Shown piece after piece: positions 34,179 through 44,229 of a DNA stretch of 64,000 nt (the first letter of the stretch is position 1; each line of letters begins with the position of its first letter). Under the pieces are notes generated by a model. The model was not told the origin of the DNA. It did no database searches and saw only the letters and a list, made by a program, of their open reading frames with translations. A program made the position numbers and the translations under genes. This stretch comes from Liolophura sinensis (lineage: Eukaryota; Mollusca; Polyplacophora; Chitonida; Chitonidae), in contig NC_088301.1 of assembly GCF_032854445.1 (NCBI RefSeq), forward strand, positions 22,377,808 through 22,441,807, in the 5' to 3' direction.

Positions 34179-35135
34179 TTGTACAATCCCTTTTCATGTA
34201 TCCTTTAAGGCGAATTTCCACTAAAGAAGAGTAAAACTGTTCCCGATGTTACATGTTGTCACGTGATTATGTCCTCATCATGCAGATACTTTGGGATTAT
34301 TTTATTAACACTTCAATTTAAAGTAACTTAAATTCCAAAGTGAAGTTGAAGTCTAATGACTAGAAGTCGCCTGAGGCAATTTTGTCGCGTTTCTCAGTGT
34401 CAAGTTCCACGAGGCTCATGTTTCAAACGTGTAGAGGACGATTATGAATTTTCCCTTGAACTAGAGCAATGTGAAATGGGGTTTCCCTGTGGATTTTTTA
34501 AAAGAGGAGTTTGTGACGAGTTCTGGTTAGCACAGCACAGTATGGATGTAAAAAAGTTAACACTAATGTTTTTTAAAAAAAGTGCTATGTATTTTGAATA
34601 TTCTGGGGGTACTTGAAAGCTCTCACGCAAGACTGTGAAGGTGCTTAATTCGTGGAAGTCGGATGAAAATTTGCAAGAGCAAAACAGCAGATGCCATAGT
34701 CAATTATCTCGCCCATGCAAACTTGAACCCGTTTAGGGTATGGCGTCGTTTTCCTAGGATTCAGTTTACATCATTTGTAGTTTTCAAGTGTGTAAGGTCT
34801 TAAGTCCCAGAATACAAATTGGACAGTATTTTAATTAATTTTGATACAAACTGCATTGAGTTTTCCACTACAAGGCTTGCTTGATCGTAATAAGGATCGA
34901 TGTTTGAAATCGTGGAAAAGTGATGTGGACGCCTGATTGCATAAATGGATACTGTTGTTTTTTACCTAAACATTTATGACTTGCGGTCGCTGAGGTGAAA
35001 GTTACACAAATTTTATTTTATAACTAGTTCTTAAGTCTTAACCCAAATTATCTGTAAACCTGGTGACATCATAATTGTGCTTTGCCTAACTTGTATACTT
35101 TAAATCTTAAACTGTTTTACTGCAGGTATGTGTGA
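34179..35135. other. Intron 2, no feature recognised
   Basis: No exon, RNA or known repeat recognised. Confidence 0.5.
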
Positions 35136-35404
35136 TTTATTTATTTATTTATTTTATTGGTGTTTTACGCCGTACTCAAGAATATTTCACTTATACGACG
35201 GCGGCCAGCATTATGGTGGGTGGAAACCGGGCACAGCCCGGGGGAAACCCACGACCATCCGCGCATTGCTGTCAGACCTTCCCATTTACGGCCGGAGAGG
35301 AAGCCAGCATAAGCTGGACTTGAACTCAAACGACCGCATTGGTGAGAGGCTTCTGGGTCATTACGGTGCGCTAGCGCGCTAACCGACTGAGCCACGGAGG
35401 CCCC
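35136..35404 (-). mobile_element. SINE family 1, full-length copy
   Basis: A (TTTA)n tail at 35136-35156 is followed by GGTGTTTTACGCCGTACTCA, the complete body and the tRNA-like head ending ACCGACTGAGCCACGGAGGC. It is the least diverged minus-strand copy and shows the GCGCTAGCGCGC palindrome next to the head. Confidence 0.93.
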
Positions 35405-36600
35405 TAGGTACGTGTGATAAGATGCCTTAAAGGGTACATAAAACATATGGTCTTTAGGGTTATGATGTGTTGTAATATATATAAGTAAAGATAAAACTTC
35501 TTAGATTTTTGGGGTGATGGTGATGGTGGGGGAGGGGGGAGTGTGTGTTTGTGACTAATATTGTTTTAAAACCACAGTTTGAAGGGGGGGGGGGGGAGGG
35601 GGGAAGTGTCGCTAAGCTGGTCCTGCGTTCCCAGTAGAAGTTGATCATTATGTTATTGACAAAAAATATGCATAAAATAGAGAACAGTAATGTAAAAATA
35701 AAAACCATGCCTAAAAAAAGGAACATTTAAAATACTTTTTGGCATAACTTTCTCTATTCCCCTAAAAACCATAACCTTCGTTTTGCAGTTCCTTCTCATG
35801 TATCCTTTGACACCATATTGTTCTCCGATTCAGTGTTAGTTTATACTGCCTTGAGTTAAACCTTCATATAACTTAGTATAATTTTGTTGTTGATTCGTTT
35901 AATTTGCAAAAAGATCATAAAACGCAGCTGTTAAATATCCTTAGTACATTTAGCACATTTGTGACGCGCTGAATTGACCGTCGATGGTTTGGACAATTTA
36001 TCTGAGAAGGTTGAGATACTTCTTTCTTAGAGCAAATATGTATAAAACATAAGATTAATTTGCAACACATTTGCAACAAACGTGCACAGGCACATAAATA
36101 TATACCTTGCATTCAAATCTGTGTGTACCTTTGCATTAATTGTGTACCTTCGCATGGTACACACATCTGTTTACATCGCCATGCTATTCAAACAAATCTA
36201 CACAAAGAGTACATATTTTGGTTTTCGACAGTATTTTCTCAAGACAACGATAATTTACCGAATGTTTCTTTCTCTTTTTTTGCCTTCCTGCGTCTAATCT
36301 ACCACCAAATATGTGACGGGCGTTTGTTTGATATGCTTTGCTTCTGACGAAGAGTAAAACCCATTATAAGTATATATGCTTCAAAATACGTTGTATAGCT
36401 CAATATTAGCGAGGCTCAGAATGTATTAGCCCGTTTATAGTCAATAAATACATAAATTTGGTTGACTGATGTTTCACTGCATACTCAATAACGTTTGACT
36501 TTCACGATGTCAGCTTTATGGGTGGACGGAACAGGAAAGTCACAGATATATCACACAACGTTGACAGTCAATTCTTATCACATGTGTCGCCATGGTCACT
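35405..36600. other. Intron 2; G-rich tract, otherwise nothing recognised
   Basis: 35515-35606 contains long G runs (13 or more at about 35584), a potential G-quadruplex on the plus strand. At about 36450-36540 there is a decayed minus-strand SINE-like scrap (CATACTCAATAACGTTTGAC, GTCAGCTTTATGGGTGGACG). Confidence 0.45.
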
Positions 36601-36855
36601 ACACTCAAGAAATTAACCTGTTAATTTTAACAGAAAGTCTATTGTCTAAGTGATGTTAGAATGTATTCTGTTATTGCAGTAGATTCTTCAGTGAAATATA
36701 ACACACATATTCCATTAATTCAACATAAAGATTCTATTAGACTAACATGATTTTATGTTGAATATGACCGAACATTGTGTTATAACAGAATACATTCTAG
36801 CATCACTCAGACAACAGACTTTCTGTTAAAATTAACACATTAATTTTTTCAGTGT
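36601..36855. mobile_element. TA-MITE family copy, best preserved inverted repeats
   Basis: The first roughly 75 bp (from ACACTCAAGAAATTAACCTG, through AACAGAAAGTCTATTGTCTA, to AGAATGTATTCTGTTAT) are nearly a perfect reverse complement of the last roughly 75 bp (ending TAATTTTTTCAGTGT). The interior contains ATTAATTCAACATAAAGATT and has no open frame. Left flank is TA; the right flank is TG. Confidence 0.88.
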
Positions 36856-38569
36856 GTGTGTGATATATGGCTGGAATTCCACTGAGGCTTACATTATTTA
36901 GGCGTAATTTTTCACTTTATCTATCTTGGAAGTGCGAAGTGTCCCAGTCATATCAGGTCCAGATATCCAAACAGTATTTTGCAGCATCAGCAAGATAAAC
37001 ATTCCAAAAGCATGAAAGTTCATTTAATTATGGGTGAATTCTATTCGTTAATACCAACGGTTATTGATGTTAGAAACTTACTGAATGACCAAAAGGCTCC
37101 TTTCGGAAATGCCTAAAAGTGGCATTGTAGCAGTAGTAATGCCAATTACTCAGCGTGCATTTTACGGCTGTCGTACCATGTCATTCATTTTTATTAATAT
37201 GTTTTCTACATATCTTTGCTGATGTTGCATCTTTAAGGTTCATAAGGAAAATTAGCGAATTGATTTTGCAGAGAGATTATTGTTTTGCACAGAATATTTC
37301 TCTTTTTACACACAAATGAAAAAAAGTATTTCCATCACGGTTAATATTGTACCATCGTGGTGGAGATAGATTCATCTACTACATGATCCCGCCCGAAGGT
37401 GGACATTGGGGTGGGGATTAGATTGGAGATTGGGGTGGGGATAAGTTTGAGAAATGAGATGTGGGTGTGACCCTGTCGTGTTCCCGACGTTAGCGGGTCG
37501 GGAGTGGGGAGTCTCAAGGTCGCTGGCATACACCCTTGCGTGTGATTGCGGGGTGTACAGCTGGGGATTGGGAAGCCCGAGGGTAGTGATCGAGACCTCA
37601 ACGCATACATACCGGTAATACTGTCTGATTATGTCATCTTATAGCGATCACTGATATTATCACGCCATTGGCCTCCCTGAGGCACATTACGGGTATTAGA
37701 TACACGACAGTGCCTCTCCTATTTTATACATGCTGCTGAACTGAGCTACAGTGAAGATTAACGAAATTAGGCTGATAACTTACCTGTTTAGACATGGTTG
37801 AACAGTACAGAAAGAACGTAGGGTAGTACTTTTCAGTAAAAAATACGCCTGTTTTCAACAAAGCTATGCATTCACTATTGTAATACCTCTAATAGTTCTG
37901 CTTCACACGAGGTACCCTCTTTACAACTGAAACCCGCCATATTGTTACATAGCCTCGTTTTGGATATGGAATGCAGGGCTCTACCTGTTGTCTGCAGCTG
38001 CATGTCAGCCTGTAGCTCGGTTCGTCAGTATATACAAAAAAGAGAGCTTCAGCACTGTATATTTTTTTATATTCATCGCATTGATGTCATTATCATGTAT
38101 TTAAATTTACGCTTTTTACTTTTAACTTTATTTGATGCCTTATGTTTTGATTAACCTGGTTCACGAACTGAATTATTCATTTGTATTTTTGCTTAAGACA
38201 CCCACAGTACTTCTGGCAAAATTGAACGTATTTTCAACTATGGTATTTCCCTTTTCTCCTTTAAATTATACGGGCATCTGTTTTTTGTAATCAAGTTGCC
38301 ATACCAGTTAGATGTTTCTAAGAAGGCCTGAATGTTTTCATTCGTCACACATCTGGCTAAGACACCTCCGCATAACTGTCATTCTCATGAAGCTGTTATT
38401 TCCAGGTTATCTGATTCTGGGTGTCATTCCAAAGGCGAAGGGAATTCATTTCCAGGCCATAAAAATGTTTCCCAGCTTGTCGGAGTAATTCCTAGGTTAC
38501 CAGAGTAATTCACAGGCTGATAATGAAGACAGGCCAACATCATTTGTCAAGTGCTTGCAGGTTATTATG
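36856..38569. other. Intron 2, no gene seen
   Basis: A G/T-rich segment (37400-37560, with GGGGTGGGGAT repeats) is the only low-complexity feature noted. Confidence 0.5.
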
Positions 38570-38640
38570 CGTAACCAGGTTACCGTGTACGTAACCAAGT
38601 TATCGTCCACGTAACCAGTTTATCGTGTACGTAACCAACG
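38570..38640. repeat. About 23-bp repeat, 3 copies
   Basis: The unit GTAACCAGGTTACCGTGTAC occurs three times with drift (ACGTAACCAAGTTATCGTCC, ACGTAACCAGTTTATCGTGT). Each unit is partly palindromic (GTAACC/GGTTAC). Confidence 0.75.
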
Positions 38641-38992
38641 ACACTTGGCAATTTTGCTTCATTCAAGGCACTGTTCTGACAGCACATGTCAGTGCTTAAA
38701 GTACAGTATTCACAAAAAATTTACGATAATAATCACAATTGTTTTATCTTTTTATACTTTTGTCTCCCGACGATCGAAGGACACTGCATCGTTTCATCTC
38801 TTTGCAGTATCTTGTTGTCGCCTCGCAGTATCATTCTGTCCTATCCCAGTATTGTACCATCTCTTCTTTCCAGCGAAGAAAAAAGTTTGTTATTTAAGTT
38901 TGTTTGCACACATCTCCCGAAATAACACAGGTTGTATTATTTGTTGATTTTTACTTTTAAGCATTCAATGAATAACATAACCGGAATAGAGG

Positions 38993-39290
<298 letters not shown>

Positions 39291-39359
39291 TACTTGTAAA
39301 TATGGTCTCTCTGTTCATTTCCTGCATTTGTTGCAGTCGTATATATTTGTATGTATGTA

Positions 39360-39505
39360 TTGGGGTTTTACGCCGTTCGTGTGCTTAACAATTTTGACAC
39401 CCAACCCAGTCACATTATACTGACACCGGGCCAACTAGTCATGTTTCCTTGCTCTAAACTCTCAGTGCTGAGCGCCAAGCGAGGCAGCAACAAGTACCAT
39501 TCTCT
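39360..39505 (-). mobile_element. SINE family 3 body, minus-strand copy
   Basis: The reverse complement contains GACTAGTTGGCCCGGTGTCA + GTATAATGTGACTGGGTTGG + GTGTCA, shared with 43609-43690 and 49140-49200. Its 3' end contains a GGCGTAAAACCCC-like block. Confidence 0.65.
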
Positions 39506-39602
39506 GTGGTTTGATCCCAGGTCTCCCAACTTCTATCGCATATATTTGTACACGTCAGTTATATTTGTATCGGTCAGTTACTCGGCTGTTTATTTATTTA
39601 GT

Positions 39603-39746
39603 TGGTTTCTTCCAGCAATCTGCGGATGGTCGTGGGTTTCCAGCGGGTTCTGCCCCGTTTCCTCCCACCATAATGCTGGCCGACATCATACAAGTGAAAT
39701 ATTCTTGAGTACGACGACAAACATCAATCAAATAAATAAATAAATG
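39603..39746 (+). mobile_element. SINE family 1, 5'-truncated copy
   Basis: Starts at TTCTTCCAGCAATCTGCGGA, keeps the CGTGGGTTTCCAGCGGGTTC body and GTGAAATATTCTTGAGTACG, and ends in an (AAAT)n tail. Confidence 0.88.
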
Positions 39747-39890
39747 TAGTTAGTTAGTTGGTTAATTGTTACTTTTTCCATGAAAGGCGGTCAGTTTTGT
39801 GGGTAGAGGAAACTGGTGTGTCCGTCGTAAATTTCCCGCCGACCATCGGCAAGTTACTGACGAACTTTCACGCATGTGAGGTACACTATA
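39747..39890 (-). mobile_element. Possible other molluscan-type SINE fragment
   Basis: AAGGCGGTCAGTTTTGTGGG, then CCGACCATCGGCAAGTTACT and GACGAACTTTCACGCATG. The layout resembles a SINE body in reverse, but it is not family 1. Confidence 0.45.
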
Positions 39891-40529
39891 GACATCATAT
39901 TCGTGAAAGACAAGAGCTCCTCAACTAACGTCAGACTGCGCTAAAGGGCACACACGAGCGTCGTCGAGCGGTTATTATCGACCTACTTAATACAATGTGC
40001 TTTACAAAACGTCTTGCTTCGTCAACAAGTTTTTATTTCCCAAGGCTCATTACCGAGGACAAATGTAATTTAATATCCAAGTTGCCAGAAGCGTGATAAA
40101 CGGTATATAATATGATTTAAAGCTGGCTTTATGACCGTTTATCAAGAAAAAATTCCAGTTAGCGTCAACAAGCCAATTTTCGGAGTGGAATATTAAGGCT
40201 TGTGGTCGCGGGCGTATTTGTAACTCGCGGGATTTCGCCTGAGCTGGGCAAAAATGACGATCGCTCCTTTGTGTTACACTATGGGTTAATATAGATGTGG
40301 CAAATAAGGTGTATTATTGGTTAAAAATGAATAATCGATACAAAATGCTAATGTCAAGAGAGAAATATTATCGCTGGAATTTGTACTAAGGTGTGAATTT
40401 CGGAGAATGGAAAGGAAAGGAGCTTGCATATTTTCACATCAGGGAGATTAGACTAAAGCTGTGTGCTCATGTTAAGATGCGTGGTGGCTCATCTACGACC
40501 CTGGCCTAACCACCCCACTATTTATCATC
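39891..40529. other. Intron 2, no feature recognised
   Basis: No exon, RNA or repeat recognised. Confidence 0.5.
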
Positions 40530-41062
40530 AGACTACAAGCCCCGAGGTCTGGTCTCTTGCATTATTTCCACGCCACTGTTTACTATATATGATGACGGCA
40601 AAACATTTTGAGTAATTCTAGACCTGTAGCGTCTAATACATTACATTAACTTCACTTCATTTTTTTTTTACCTAATTCTGGAAAGCTATGTTGCTAGGGG
40701 CTGTATAAGTTGCTACCTTTAAATAAACATTTACAAGAACGGTTAGAATAAAACCCTAACTTGGGTAAAGAGGCCGTACTTCATCGGTTATTATGTCGTC
40801 TTTCATACTCGTCCCTTATATTGTTTTCATGTAACTTTTTATTATTTGTGATGACAACAGAGCATTTTGAGTAATTGCAGACCAGTAATACATGACTATT
40901 AACATCATTGCATTTTTTTTTACCGAATGCTGCTCAAGCCATGTTGCTATAGGGGCGTGTGAGTTTCCATTAATTTAACCATTTATGTGAACAGTTCGTA
41001 TAAAATCCTGTCTGAGGTAAATTCACGAGAGGCGAGATATTTTCTGGTTACCTACGGCGATT
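40530..41062 (+). repeat. Dispersed element X, two copies in tandem
   Basis: Copy 1 is about 40530-40830 and copy 2 about 40835-41062. Both run from GATGACxxCAxAxCATTTTGA through ATTAACxTCATTxCATTTTTT and GCTATGTTGCTA to AAAxCCTxxCTxxGGTAAA. Copy 1 has the TATAAGTTGCTACC block seen at 13225 and 30180(-). Confidence 0.7.
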
Positions 41063-41165
41063 TCCTAGCAATTCATGTTCCATTCTTACCCCTTGTATAT
41101 GTCATGTACTAACACGGACACCTATTGAATCATGTTAGTGGTTCCCTGTTTCCTTAATGCTGATG

Positions 41166-41430
41166 AGGGGCCTCCGCGGCTCAGTTGGTTAGCGCGCTTG
41201 CGCAGCGTAACGACACAGGAGCCTCTCACCAATGCGGTCGCTCTGAGTTCAAGTCCAGCTGATGCTAGCTTCCTCTCCAACCGTACGTGGGGACGTCTTT
41301 CAGCAGCCTGCGGATGGTCATGGGTTTCGTCGGGCTCTGTCCGGTTTACTCCCATCATAATGCTGGCCGCCGTCGTATAAGTGAAATATTCTTGAGTACG
41401 GCGTAAAACACCAATCAAATAAATAAATAA
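41166..41430 (+). mobile_element. SINE family 1, full-length copy inserted in the 90-bp array
   Basis: Head GGCCTCCGCGGCTCAGTTGG with A box and B box GAGTTCAAGTCC, complete body, GTGAAATATTCTTGAGTACG and an (AAAT)n tail. Confidence 0.93.
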
Positions 41431-41556
41431 TACTGTTGTGCCATGTTTACCCCTTGTTTATGTCACATACTGACACGGACAGCTTTTAACTCATGTTGGC
41501 AGGTACCTGTTTCCTTAATGCTGATGTCCCAGTTTACCCCATGTTTATGTCATTTA

Positions 41557-41690
41557 TCCGGCCTTACGTGGGAAGATCTGTCAGCAACCTTCGGATGGTC
41601 GTGGGTTTCCACCGGGCACTGCCCGGTTTCCTCCCACCACTGGCCGCTTCGTATAAGTGAAATATTCTTGAGTACGGCGACACCAGTTAA
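41557..41690 (+). mobile_element. SINE family 1, 5'-truncated copy with target-site duplication
   Basis: Body TCCGGCCTTACGTGGGAAGA through TTCTTGAGTACGGCGACACC. The 8-bp sequence GTCATTTA occurs immediately before (41549-41556) and after (41691-41698), as expected of target-primed insertion into the array. Confidence 0.9.
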
Positions 41691-42000
41691 GTCATTTACT
41701 GACAAGGACAGGAATTGGCACGTCTTAATTCTAACCAGCACCTGTTATCTTAATGCTAATGTCCAAATTTTAACCCATGCGCATGTCATTAACTGACAGG
41801 GAGAGGCATTGACATGGTAGCTACGACCTGTTTCCATTTTAAAAATATTAATGTTCTAATCATATTCCCTGTTCATGTCATCAGCTGACACACAATAATG
41901 ATCACCTGTTTACTTAATGCTTATGTCCAAATCTTACGGCACATTAATGTTTGAATCTTGCCACCTCCATGCTGATGTCATGAACTGACCTGGACAGCTA

Positions 42001-42248
42001 AACTCAAGCAATTAATCTGTTAATTGTAACTAAAATCTGTTGTCTGAATTATGCTAGAATGTATTGTGTTATTGTAACATAACTTTCTGTCATATTCAAC
42101 ATAATATCATGTTAGTCTAATAGAGCCTTTATGGTGGATATGAGTGTTATATTAGAAAGAACAATCTGCTGTAATAGCAGAGTACATTCCAATATTACTC
42201 AAATAATCGACCTTCCGTTAAAGTTAAAAGATTATTTTTTTTTTTAGT
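42001..42248. mobile_element. TA-MITE family copy with TA target duplication, inside the 90-bp array
   Basis: Left end AACTCAAGCAATTAATCTGT; right end ...TTTTTTTAGTG. The array reads ...GACAGCTA before and TATTGACACATG after it, so the empty site was GACAGCTATTGACACATG and TA was duplicated. The interior has CATATTCAACATAATATCATG as in other copies. Confidence 0.88.
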
Positions 42249-42420
42249 GTATTGACACATGTTTAGCTAGCATCTGGTTTGTTAACGCAAACGGTCCGAA
42301 AACCCATGTTCATACCATAAACTGACACAGACAGCGACTGACATATGTTAATAAAGCACCTGTTTCCTTAATGGTATCCTGAATCTTTCTCCGTAATCAT
42401 GCCATGAACTGACTTGGACG

Positions 42421-43110
42421 CGCGCTAGCGTGCTCTCTCTTCCTGCGTGTTGAATCCCTGTCAGTGGTCATTATTATATTTTCCCAAATATGTCTGTTGA
42501 TTAGCCCTGTAGCATGATTAACGCCTCATAAATACATAACCCGCCGATGGGTTGCAGACACCGAACACCTTGCAGTACTCACCGAAAAACACAGTGGTAA
42601 TGCCAAAAAAAAAATCTGAACTAACGGATGTACCGGTTATTCTGTAAGCGAGTTGCCTGTAACATATTTCAATACACGGCCTTCGCATCTGGAATGCGCC
42701 GGCTGGTTTAACAGCTGCACGCAAAGGGCAGGCTAAACACCTGCACGCAAAGGGCAGGCTAAACACCTGCACGTTATGAAAGGGTAGGCTAAACATCTGC
42801 ACTTTATGAACGCTATGAAGTCGGCAGCTGGGTGGGAAGCACGCACTTTATTATGTATAATGTGCCAGAGACGAAATTTCCTCGCTAACTAATCAATTAA
42901 CTTTTTAATAAATAATGGTGTTCTTTAGTCGGGCAGGTTTGCCATCCTCATGCACGAGATCATGTGCAAGACAACTCTTCAATACGCTCTCCACATGTAG
43001 TTCAGTAACTGTCCAACATTCAATAATTTTATAGGTCAGTCATATTTTGGTCAATCGTAAATATGTCAATTCTATCCCTGAGAAATCATCTTCTCTATGA
43101 AACTCATTGA
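42421..43110. other. Intron 2; short repeat only
   Basis: Three copies of GGGCAGGCTAAACACCTGCA-like sequence (about 24-30 bp) lie at 42713-42802. Nothing else recognised. Confidence 0.5.
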
Positions 43111-43375
43111 TGGGGACCTCCGTGGCTCAGTTAATTAGCGCGCTAGCGCAGCGTAATGACCCAGGACTCTTTCACCAATGCGGTCGCTGTGAGTTCAAGT
43201 CCAGCTTATGATGGCTTCCTCTCCGGGGCGTACGTGGGAAGGTCTGACAACAACCTGCGGTTTACCCCCGGGCTCTGCCCGGTTTCCACCCACCATTAAG
43301 TTGGCCGCCGTGGTATAAGTGAAATATTCTCGAGTACGGCGTAAAACACCAATCAAATAAATAAATAAATAAATC
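43111..43375 (+). mobile_element. SINE family 1, full-length copy
   Basis: Head GGGGACCTCCGTGGCTCAGT, GCGCTAGCGCAGCGTAATGA, B box GAGTTCAAGTCC, body, GTGAAATATTCTCGAGTACG, and (AAAT)n to 43375. A few bases are lost around the CCTGCGG...CCCCCGGGC segment. Confidence 0.93.
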
Positions 43376-43604
43376 TCACTGGTCAATCAGTACTTCTCAG
43401 TAAATGCCATGCATTTAGTCCTATTCTTTGTCAATCGTTTTCTCCAGGCTCCAAAATTATTTCATTTGAGTACCCATTCTCGATTTATGTGTGACTTTAC
43501 CGAAAAGTAGGTTGAAAATTTAGTCCCATAGCTTTACAACTGTGTTCAACTCGTGCAATTAGGCTTACTGCACTTTTACTATGTCGGCGGTCAATTTGCG
43601 TTTA

Positions 43605-43790
43605 TTGCCCAGAACAGGACTGGTTGGCCTGGTGTCATTATAATGTGACTGGGTTGGGTGTCATGTGTTTTTGGCATGATACTTCAACGGCTGCAGCACC
43701 GACAAGGCGGTGACGTGACTGCATTTATATTTTACGCGATGCACTGTTACGAAATCACGAACGTTTGCAATTAAATTGCAATTGATATGA
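43605..43790 (+). mobile_element. SINE family 3 body copy
   Basis: Contains ACAGGACTGGTTGGCCTGGT + GTCATTATAATGTGACTGGG + TTGGGTGTCATGTG, followed by GGCTGCAGCACCGACAAGGC. Shared with 49140-49300 (+) and 39360-39505 (-). Confidence 0.65.
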
Positions 43791-44090
43791 AACCTGGAGC
43801 TAAGGCATTTGCTTAATTATACTTAGCACGTAAGTTTATGTAATCAATAAATACCAGACGTGAATGATGTGTGAGCGCTATATGCAGAGGCGTCGCGTAC
43901 ATTGGTGTTGAGTCATAGTGGCAGGTTTCAGAACGGAAGTCTAAATCGTAGTAAAGGCTGTGTGAAGGTAGACAACAGTCGAGCCTGTAATTACAAGAAG
44001 CAATGTAGTCTTCATCAGAGAATATTTTTGAGTATGAGAAGATTCATACAACGTTCAATAAGGATAGTGTGGACTTCCCCACCTGTCATA

Positions 44091-44229
44091 TATACATGGG
44101 AAGGTTTGCCAGCAACATGCGAATGTATGGTCATGGGTTTCTGCCGGTTACCTTCCACCATAATACTGGCTGCCGTCGTATAAGTTAAATATTCTTGCGT
44201 AAAACTCCAATGAAATAAATAAACAAATC
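44091..44229 (+). mobile_element. SINE family 1, 5'-truncated copy
   Basis: Starts at ACATGGGAAGGTTTGCCAGC, and the body has a small duplication (CGAATGTATGGTCATGGG). The tail has lost the GAGTACG motif but keeps TAAAACTCCAATGAAATAAA. Confidence 0.85.

Larger units (their letters stand above)
41062..42420. repeat. About 90-bp tandem repeat interrupted by three transposable-element insertions
   Basis: The unit runs CATGTTTACCCCTTGTTTAT + GTCACATACTGACACGGACA + GCTATTGACTCATGTTxGCA + GGTACCTGTTTCCTTAATGC + TGATGTCCC. Array pieces lie at 41062-41165, 41431-41556, 41691-42000 and 42249-42420. The gaps are a full SINE, a truncated SINE and a MITE. Confidence 0.82.
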
